This document shows positions 1 through 5,275 of a stretch of DNA of 8,571 bases, piece by piece (the first letter of the stretch is position 1; the number at the start of each line of letters is the position of its first letter). This stretch comes from an uncultured Anaerolineae bacterium (GTDB lineage: Bacteria > Chloroflexota > Anaerolineae > B4-G1 > DUEL01). A model generated the notes under the pieces. That model searched no databases, was not told the origin of the DNA, and worked only from the letters and a program-made list of their open reading frames with translations. The translations under genes and the position numbers were made by a program. The DNA is taken from contig CALDFY010000105.1 of NCBI GenBank assembly GCA_937942115.1, positions 1 to 8,571 on the forward strand, read 5' to 3'.

Positions 1-96
1 GTGGGCATCCTGGCCTTTCTCTGGCTGACCGCGCGCGCCGCCATGCGATATGGCAAGGGGATGCCAGCCCACTCCGCCACCGCGGTGCGTTCGTGA
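1..96 (+). CDS. C-terminal end of a probable membrane protein (partial)
   Basis: Frame 1 is open from the window edge to a TGA at 94-96 and encodes 31 residues. A hydrophobic stretch (VGILAFLWLTARAAM) is followed by a basic, polar tail (RYGKGMPAHS...). This looks like a last transmembrane helix and a short cytoplasmic tail, but the family cannot be named from so little. The stop codon shares its last base with the ATG of mutY (TGATG), which is typical of translationally coupled operon neighbours and is the main argument that this frame is real. No terminator or promoter lies between the two genes. Confidence 0.5.
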   Translation: MGILAFLWLTARAAMRYGKGMPAHSATAVRS

Positions 97-1220
97 TGGA
101 CTACCTGGAGGTCGCCCGTCGGCTGATCACTTGGCATGGCCAAAGCCAGCGGCCGTTGCCGTGGCGAGGCGCGCCGGCCGGCCAGCGCGACCCGTATGCC
201 GTCTGGGTCAGCGAGGTGATGGCTCAGCAAACCCGACTCGAGATGGTGATCAGCTATTTTCAGCGCTGGATGGAGCGGTTCCCGACGGTGGAAGCGCTGG
301 CCGCTGCAGACTTGCAAGAGGTGCTGAAGCTATGGGAGGGGTTGGGCTACTACGCTCGTGCCCGTCACCTGCATCAGGCTGCCCGGCAGATCGTCGAGGA
401 GTTCGGCGGCCAGTTGCCCGCCCGGCCGGCGGATCTGCTCCGGCTCCCCGGCGTCGGCCCGTATACGGCTGGCGCCATCCTGAGCATGGCCTTTGGACAA
501 CCGGAGCCGGCGGTGGATGGCAACGCGAGGCGCGTCTTGAGCCGTTTGGCGGACATCGCCCAGCCCGTTCGCGAGGCTGCCGTCGCAGCGCAATTGTGGG
601 AACTAGCCCGCGCGCTGGTGGCTGCGGCGCCCCCTGGCACAGCCGGCATCGTGAACGAGGCGTTGATGGAGCTGGGCTCTCTTGTCTGCCTTGCGGCCGC
701 CCCGCGTTGCCCGCGATGTCCTCTGAATGATCTGTGCCTGGCCGCCGCGCGCGGCACGCAGGCGGAGCGGCCGGTCACCGCGCCGCGCCGACGCGGGCCT
801 CACTTCGATGTGGCGGCCGGCGTCATCTGGCAGGGTGAGCCGTTCACCTCGCCGTTGCTGATCGCGCAGCGCCCCCTGGGCGAGATGTTGGGCGGGCTAT
901 GGGAGTTCCCCGGCGGCAAGCGGAAGCCAGAGGACGCCGATCTGCCGGCCTGTCTGCGCCGCGAGATCGAGGAGGAACTGGGGATCGCCATCGAGGTGGG
1001 CGACCTGATCACGGTGATCCCGCACGCGTACACCCACTTTCGCATCACCTTACATGCCTATCACGCCCGCTATTGCGCAGGCGAGCCGCGGGCCATCGGC
1101 TGCGCGGATTGGCGGTGGATACGCCTGGATGAGCTGGACGCGTTTCCCTTCCCCGTCCCCGATCGCAAGGTCATCGCGGCCCTCAGGGCAGCCCGTGCCC
1201 CCTCACGGGGTTCGATTTGA
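96..1220 (+). CDS. mutY: A/G-specific adenine glycosylase MutY
   Basis: This base-excision repair enzyme removes adenine mispaired with 8-oxoguanine. From the ATG at 96 it has 374 residues, close to the family's usual 350-380. Seen in the sequence: the catalytic Glu in SEVMAQQT (about residue 40), the helix-hairpin-helix LPGVGPYTAGAI (117-128), the catalytic Asp in VDGNARRV (about 141), and four [4Fe-4S] cysteines spaced C-X6-C-X2-C-X5-C (198-214). A C-terminal Nudix-like domain (about 235-365) contains LWEFPGGK, REIEEELGI and the HAYTHF motif. Its Nudix box is one residue longer than the standard pattern and has Asp for the first Glu, which fits 8-oxoG recognition rather than hydrolysis. A GTG at 93 could also start it; I prefer 96 because it overlaps the upstream stop as TGATG. 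No Shine-Dalgarno is evident, so translation is probably coupled to the gene before it. The stop codon lies in the -35 box of the next promoter. Confidence 0.96.
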   Translation: MDYLEVARRLITWHGQSQRPLPWRGAPAGQRDPYAVWVSEVMAQQTRLEMVISYFQRWMERFPTVEALAAADLQEVLKLWEGLGYYARARHLHQAARQIVEEFGGQLPARPADLLRLPGVGPYTAGAILSMAFGQPEPAVDGNARRVLSRLADIAQPVREAAVAAQLWELARALVAAAPPGTAGIVNEALMELGSLVCLAAAPRCPRCPLNDLCLAAARGTQAERPVTAPRRRGPHFDVAAGVIWQGEPFTSPLLIAQRPLGEMLGGLWEFPGGKRKPEDADLPACLRREIEEELGIAIEVGDLITVIPHAYTHFRITLHAYHARYCAGEPRAIGCADWRWIRLDELDAFPFPVPDRKVIAALRAARAPSRGSI

Positions 1221-1245
1221 CAGCCGCCCCCAATTGTGCTACACT
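1217..1245 (+). promoter_or_regulatory. Housekeeping-sigma promoter of the riboswitch-MAT unit
   Basis: A perfect -35 box TTGACA (1217-1222) is separated by 17 bp from TACACT (1240-1245), a 4/6 match to the -10 consensus. The predicted start is near 1252, about 23 bases before the riboswitch P1 stem. The -35 box overlaps the mutY stop codon (TGA, 1218-1220). Confidence 0.8.
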
Positions 1246-1274
1246 CTTCACAACAATTGAATATCCCGTAAGCG

Positions 1275-1413
<139 letters not shown>

Positions 1414-1429
1414 GCGGCGCGCCTGTCGT

Positions 1430-1463
1430 GCCCCTTCTGTCTTTCCAGAGGGGGCTTTTTTTT
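1430..1463 (+). terminator. Riboswitch-controlled intrinsic terminator
   Basis: A 10-bp stem with one G-T wobble, GCCCCTTCTG (1430-1439) with CAGAGGGGGC (1446-1455), has a 6-base loop and is followed at once by eight T (1456-1463). It lies 16 bases after the SAM-I aptamer and about 70 bases before the MAT start codon. Its 3' half overlaps the proposed antiterminator partner, so it is the expression platform of the switch. Confidence 0.93.
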
Positions 1464-1531
1464 ATCTCCTTACCCCCTCAGCCTGACCCCAGAGTGCACC
1501 GACCGGGAGCCCCTGAGCAGGAGAAAGGAAC

Positions 1532-2719
1532 ATGTCCAAGCGAAATATCGTTGTCACGGAAGCCAGCGGACAGTACATTGAGGACCTCCCGGTGGAGATA
1601 GTGGAGCGCAAAGGCATCGGTCACCCCGATAGCCTGTGCGACGGCATCGCCGAGCGGATTTCCGTGGAGTACTGCCGCTGGTGCCTGGAGAACCTGGGCA
1701 CCCTGCTGCATCACAACTTTGACAAGGTGCAACTGGTGGCCGGGGAGGTGGAGGTCGGCTTCGGCGGCGGCCACATGATTCGCCCCATCCGTATCCAGAT
1801 CGCCGGTCGCGGCACCCCGACGTACCGGGGCCGCAAGATTCCCCTGGATACTATCGCCATTCAGGCGGCCCGCCAGCATATCCGGGAGACGATGCGCTAT
1901 CTGGACCCCGACCGTCATATGGTCATAGATTCTTTCGTCGGACGGGGGGCGGAGGAACTGGTCCACGTGGTGGAGGAAGTGACGGCCAACGATACCAGTT
2001 TCGGCGTCAGCCACTGGCCCCGTTCCGGGTTGGAGCGCGCAGTCTATGAGACCTCCCGGTATATTAACTACCAGCTGATTGACCAGTTCCCTATCGGCGA
2101 GGACGTGAAAGTGATGGGGGCGCGGCAGGGGGATGAGATGGTGCTGACGGTGGCCCTTCCCTTCATTGCCACCCGCATTGGGGATATGGCCGAATACCTG
2201 GAACTGAAACACGCGGCCCAGGAGGCCATCCAGTCCTTCGCCAGCCAACTGGACACCCGGAAGGTGGCGGTGGCGGTCAACACCGCCGACGACGCCGATG
2301 CCGGGGCCGTCTATCTGACCCTCACCGGCACCTCCGCCGAGATGGGCGACGACGGGGCCGTGGGGCGGGGGAACCGGGTGAACGGCCTGATCACTCCCTT
2401 CCGGTCGGCCAGCCTGGAGGCGGCCTGCGGAAAGAACCCCATTTCCCATGTCGGCAAGGTCTACAACGTGCTGGCCATGCTGGTGGCGCGGGACATCGTG
2501 GAGCGGGTGCCGACAGTGCGCGAGGCCACCGTCTACATCCTCTCCCAGATCGGAAAGCCGCTGGACCAGCCCCTGATTGCGACGGCGCAGGTGCGCCCGG
2601 TCTCCGGCGGCCTCACCCCCAGCATCCAGGCCGATGTGGAGGCCATTCTGGACGAGCACCTGAGCCGGGTCCACCAGGTGCGGGACCGGATCATCAACCG
2701 GGAGTTCCCGCTCTTTTGA
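1532..2719 (+). CDS. mat: Methionine adenosyltransferase, archaeal type (MAT2)
   Basis: It makes S-adenosylmethionine from methionine and ATP in the cytosol. The 395 residues match the archaeal MAT family (PF01941; about 400 residues) nearly end to end and not bacterial MetK. Diagnostic blocks are ERKGIGHPDS (25-34), LHHN (59-62), GFGGG (76-80), VIDSFVGRGAEELV (131-144), ANDTSFGV (152-159), GEDVKVMG (189-196), NTADD (250-254), TGTSAEMGDDGAVGRGNR (265-282), GKNPISHVGKVYN (300-312) and LSQIGKPLDQP (337-347). The MetK signature GAGDQG is absent. The gene is intact, with all of these blocks conserved. A Shine-Dalgarno (AGGAGA, AAAGGA within 1519-1529) precedes the ATG. It is the only gene behind the SAM-I switch in this window, so its product should repress its own transcription. 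The usual bacterial symbol for the activity is metK. Confidence 0.96.
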   Translation: MSKRNIVVTEASGQYIEDLPVEIVERKGIGHPDSLCDGIAERISVEYCRWCLENLGTLLHHNFDKVQLVAGEVEVGFGGGHMIRPIRIQIAGRGTPTYRGRKIPLDTIAIQAARQHIRETMRYLDPDRHMVIDSFVGRGAEELVHVVEEVTANDTSFGVSHWPRSGLERAVYETSRYINYQLIDQFPIGEDVKVMGARQGDEMVLTVALPFIATRIGDMAEYLELKHAAQEAIQSFASQLDTRKVAVAVNTADDADAGAVYLTLTGTSAEMGDDGAVGRGNRVNGLITPFRSASLEAACGKNPISHVGKVYNVLAMLVARDIVERVPTVREATVYILSQIGKPLDQPLIATAQVRPVSGGLTPSIQADVEAILDEHLSRVHQVRDRIINREFPLF

Positions 2720-2843
2720 GGAACCGGTAACTGTTCAGCCTCACCCCTCCTCCTGACCCCCCTGAAGTTTGGCTTTTTCGGGGGAGGCGGTTAGAAAATC
2801 GCCGAAAACGGCCTTCTGCCCGGCCAGAAGAACAAAAAGAAAA

Positions 2844-2884
2844 TATTTTTCACTGCGGCGGCAAAGCCGCCGCAGTGAAAAATA
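2844..2884. repeat. Perfect 19-bp hairpin with AAA loop
   Basis: Stem 2844-2862 (T-A-T5, then CACTGCGGCGGC) pairs without a mismatch with 2866-2884, leaving a 3-base loop AAA. On both strands the T-run is on the 5' side of the stem and A-rich sequence follows, so it is not a standard intrinsic terminator. Its core CTGCGGCG...CGCCGCAG recurs in the hairpin at 8502-8531. It may be a REP-like repeat, a transcript-end stabiliser for the MAT mRNA, or part of a mobile palindrome. Confidence 0.75.
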
Positions 2885-2956
2885 ATCTTTCTTTTACGCT
2901 TGGGAAGCGGTTGGAGGCCTATCCAGGAAGACTTTGGGCAAAAAGGCCAAAGTTAA

Positions 2957-2997
2957 GGGGAGGGGGCGCCGCCGAAGGCGGCGGGGGTGGGGTGAGG
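2957..2997 (+). repeat. Right half of the C/G-rich palindromic repeat, second copy
   Basis: GGGGAGGGGG, a 16-base segment holding the stem GCCGCC-GAA-GGCGGC (2968-2982), then GGGGGTGGGGTG. Flanks, spacing and length match the copy at 6196-6232 exactly, but the stem bases differ on both sides in a way that keeps pairing. It ends 33 bp before the start codon of the next gene. Confidence 0.7.
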
Positions 2998-3024
2998 ACG
3001 CAAAACCTTCCCTCCAGCAGGCCC

Positions 3025-3030
3025 AGGAGA
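3025..3030 (+). promoter_or_regulatory. Closely placed Shine-Dalgarno for the 3031 gene
   Basis: AGGAGA touches the ATG at 3031, much closer than the usual 5-9 bases. It is the only purine-rich site near this start. It supports 3031 over the earlier in-frame GTG codons (2875, 2992), which lie in repeats. The poor spacing suggests weak translation. Confidence 0.45.
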
Positions 3031-4701
3031 ATGAGCCGGAATCTGGCCCAGTGTCTGGCGGATGTGGATGCCGCGCGGCTGGAGGTCATCGCCCGCCGCT
3101 GGGGGCTGGAAGACCTGCCCGACCGCCGGCTGGAGGCCGTCGCCGCGCTGGAGGCGCAGATGGGCGACCCGCAGCGGGTGATGGAGATATGGGCCGCCCT
3201 TTCCCCCGAAGAGCAGGCCGCGCTGGAGTTCCTCCACTCCGTCGGCGGAACGGTGGCCTGGCCCACCTTCGTCCGCCGCTGGGGGCCGGTGCGGGATATG
3301 GGCCCGGGCCGCCTCCGACAGGAACGGCCCTGGGAGTCTCCGGCATCGGCGGCGGAGTCTCTGTGGTACCGAGGGCTGGTCTTCCGCACTGTCGTGGATG
3401 GCCCCACCGGCCTTTACGAAGCGGCGCTGATCCCTGACGAACTGCGGGCTCTCCTGCCCCTATCGCCTGTCCCCCTCTTTCGTCTGGAGCCGGCGGCTCC
3501 GCCGCCCCGCCCTGCCCTCCCCTCCGATGCGCTCCTGGATGACCTCTGCACCCTCCTGGCCTACTTCCAGACCCACCCGGTTCGCCCCACGGCGGGGGGG
3601 AAGTGGCCGTCCTCCGCCGAAGCCGACCTGATGCGCTACCTGCGCGACCCCGACCGGGAGCGTTGGGCCTTCCTGGGCCACCTGGTCCGACGGCTGGGCT
3701 GGCTGCGGACGGACCGGGCCGGGCATCTCCGCCCGGCCCCGGAGCCGGTGACGGAGTGGCTCCAGGCCCCCCCGTCCCGTCAGCGGCTGATGCTCGCTCA
3801 GGCCTGGCGGCACGACCCGACCTGGGACGACCTCCGGCACGTCCCGACCCTGCGTCCGGAGGAGACCGGCTCCTGGCGCAACGACCCGCTCCTGGCCCGG
3901 GAGGCCGTCCTCCGATACCTGGCCGAATGCTCCCCGGGAGATTGGTACCGTCTGGCGGACTTCGTTGCCGCCGTCAAAGAGGCCGACCCGGATTTCCAGC
4001 GGCCCAACGGCAATTACGACACCTGGTACATCCGGGACGCGGTCAGCGGGGAGTATCTGCGGGGGTTTGAGAACTGGGACCGGGTGGAAGGGGCGCTGAT
4101 TCGCTACATCATCACGGGGCCGCTGGCCTGGCTGGGCGTGGTGGCGGTGACGGAGGGGGAATCGCCCCGTTTCTCCCTCACCCCCACCGGCGCGGCGTTT
4201 CTGGGACGGGCGGAACCGCCCCGGGAGCCGTCGCCGCCGCCGATGGTCATCCGGCCCGACTTCATCCTGGAGGTCCCGGCGGGACGGCGGTACGAGCGCT
4301 TCCAGGTGAGCCGCGTGGCCGAATGGCTCCGCATCGGCGACCCCTCCCTCTATCGGCTGACGCCGGCCTCGCTGGAGCGGGCCCGCCAGCAGCGCATTCC
4401 GCCGGAGCGGGTGACGGCCTTTCTGGAAGAGGCGACCGGGGGGCCGGTACCTGGGGCGCTGCGGCGAGCCCTGGAGCGCTGGGCCCAGCGGGGCCCGGAA
4501 GCCCGGCTGGAGCCGGCCGTCCTCCTGAGAGTGCAGGACGAGGCGCTGTTGCGGGAACTGGCGGCCGCGCCAGCCACCCGCCGCTACATCCGGGAAATCG
4601 TCGCCCCGACCGTCGCCCTGGTCTCCCCGGACGACGCGGAGAAACTGGCGCAGGCGCTGGTGGAACGGGGCATCCTGCCCGATTTCATCCTACCGACGTA
4701 A
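3031..4701 (+). CDS. Helicase-associated (XPB/Ssl2 N-terminal-like) domain protein
   Basis: A 556-residue protein with no helicase motor: no Walker A or DExx motif is visible. The C-terminal 150 residues (from about 405, VIRPDFILEV..., through RLTPASLERA, GGPVPGALRRALERW, to ALVERGILPDFIL) follow the pattern of the Helicase_C_3 / XPB-Ssl2-like domain (PF13625). Residues 1-145 are helical and look like a domain that opens such proteins (ARRWGLEDLPDRRLEAVAAL; SPEEQAALEFLHS). The middle block DWYRLADFVAAVKEADPDF and NYDTWYIRDAVSGEYLRGFE (about 310-350) resembles, from memory, helicase-associated proteins of Chloroflexota. Function is unknown; DNA binding is an inference from the family. I chose ATG 3031 because the upstream extension is encoded by repeats. 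The last 12 bp overlap the end of the minus-strand gene 4690-5208. No clear promoter is seen for it; read-through from the MAT gene is possible. Confidence 0.75.
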   Translation: MSRNLAQCLADVDAARLEVIARRWGLEDLPDRRLEAVAALEAQMGDPQRVMEIWAALSPEEQAALEFLHSVGGTVAWPTFVRRWGPVRDMGPGRLRQERPWESPASAAESLWYRGLVFRTVVDGPTGLYEAALIPDELRALLPLSPVPLFRLEPAAPPPRPALPSDALLDDLCTLLAYFQTHPVRPTAGGKWPSSAEADLMRYLRDPDRERWAFLGHLVRRLGWLRTDRAGHLRPAPEPVTEWLQAPPSRQRLMLAQAWRHDPTWDDLRHVPTLRPEETGSWRNDPLLAREAVLRYLAECSPGDWYRLADFVAAVKEADPDFQRPNGNYDTWYIRDAVSGEYLRGFENWDRVEGALIRYIITGPLAWLGVVAVTEGESPRFSLTPTGAAFLGRAEPPREPSPPPMVIRPDFILEVPAGRRYERFQVSRVAEWLRIGDPSLYRLTPASLERARQQRIPPERVTAFLEEATGGPVPGALRRALERWAQRGPEARLEPAVLLRVQDEALLRELAAAPATRRYIREIVAPTVALVSPDDAEKLAQALVERGILPDFILPT

Positions 4702-5208
4702 CTGCCGCTCCACCTCCGCCAGCCGCGCATCTATCCTCTCCACCAGTCCCTCAACCCCCAGCGTATCCAGGTCTATCTGTACCGGTACCCGCAAGTCCAC
4801 CGCCAGCGATGTTTCCAGTTCCACCGTCTTGCTGACCGGGATCACCACCTCCACGTGAATGGGCACGTCGGCCTGGATGGGGATGCTGATCCGCCGTTCC
4901 CCCAGGACCGGGATGTTGAGGGGCACCTCCACGTCCGTGGAGATGGGCAGGACGGTGTGGATAGGGACGGCGAACTCTTCCCGGATGGGAATCTGGGCGC
5001 TGATGGGGAACGTCTCCCGGATGTGGATGGGGACTTCCACCGTCTGGCCGGGGAGGGAGGCGAGGGCGGCTCGGGTCTGGACGACGGCTTCCAGCATGCC
5101 CCGCCGCAGCAGGGTGGCCTTGTAGTAGGTGATGCCGCCGACGGCCAGGGCCGCCAGTGAGAGGAGCAGACTGAGGGCAACCAGCAACGGGCCGATAGCG
5201 CGTCTCAT
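4690..5208 (-). CDS. Membrane-anchored protein with 14-residue proline repeats
   Basis: A 172-residue protein of no family I recognise. Residues 5-28 form one hydrophobic helix after a short basic N-terminus (MRRAIG), giving a signal anchor with the rest probably outside the cytoplasm. Residues 60-143 divide into six consecutive 14-residue units of the form PIxxxxxVPIxxxV (first three: PIHIRETFPISAQI, PIREEFAVPIHTVL, PISTDVEVPLNIPV). The pattern is clear in units 1-5 and worn in unit 6. Beta strands alternating with proline turns suggest a solenoid or extended fibre. A short charged helix ends the protein (VERIDARLAEVERQLRR). The start is well supported: AGGAGG (5220-5215) lies 6 bases before ATG 5208. 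It follows the methylase-like gene by 29 bp on the same strand, so the two are probably one operon. Its stop overlaps the convergent 3031-4701 gene. Confidence 0.8.
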   Translation of the reverse strand: MRRAIGPLLVALSLLLSLAALAVGGITYYKATLLRRGMLEAVVQTRAALASLPGQTVEVPIHIRETFPISAQIPIREEFAVPIHTVLPISTDVEVPLNIPVLGERRISIPIQADVPIHVEVVIPVSKTVELETSLAVDLRVPVQIDLDTLGVEGLVERIDARLAEVERQLRR

Positions 5209-5226
5209 GGAGTCCCTCCTGAAGGG

Positions 5227-5275
5227 GTCGTCAGTCGTCAGTCGGTAGTCGTCAGTTGTCCGTCGTCGGTGGTCA
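5227..5275 (-). repeat. Heptanucleotide tandem repeat, 7 units
   Basis: Seven 7-bp units with consensus GTCGTCA on the + strand (TGACGAC on the minus strand). Units 1, 2 and 4 are perfect and the others have one to two changes. The array supplies the stop codon of the methylase-like gene (TGA at 5240-5238) and its last 12 codons, and ends just before the Shine-Dalgarno of the next gene. Because 7 is not a multiple of 3 and the unit contains TGA, perfect tandem copies give minus-strand stops in all three frames. Confidence 0.85.

Larger units (their letters stand above)
2739..2997. repeat. Possible palindromic (MITE-like) element filling the gap after MAT
   Basis: The gene-free stretch 2720-3030 appears to be one imperfect inverted repeat. 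The left end starts CCTCACCCC (2739-2747) and the right end stops GGGGTGAGG (2989-2997). Further in, TGAAGTTTGGCTTTTT (2763-2778) is complementary, with a few mismatches and one gap, to AAAAAGGCCAAAGTTAA (2940-2956). Between them lie a 6-bp hairpin CTTCTG/CAGAAG (2813-2830) and the 19-bp hairpin at 2844-2884. No protein is encoded inside and no clear target duplication is seen. It could also be several smaller repeats side by side. Confidence 0.4.

Noticed and set aside
1478..2674. A 398-codon open frame on the minus strand, antisense to the MAT gene
   Set aside because: The + strand frame encodes a full conserved enzyme; the antisense frame has a low-complexity H/G/Q/L-rich composition, no recognisable domain and no Shine-Dalgarno. 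It reflects high GC.
2844..2884. The 19-bp hairpin as an intrinsic terminator of the MAT gene
   Set aside because: The T-run precedes the stem on both strands and A-rich sequence follows it, so the usual terminator form is missing.
2875..3030. N-terminal extension of the helicase-associated protein from GTG 2875
   Set aside because: The GTG lies in the 3' arm of a hairpin, has no Shine-Dalgarno, and the extension is encoded by repeat DNA. ATG 3031 begins the family-like sequence.
5227..5275. The heptamer array as a CRISPR or attachment site
   Set aside because: Units are 7 bp with no spacers, there are no cas genes, and no integrase or tRNA end is nearby.
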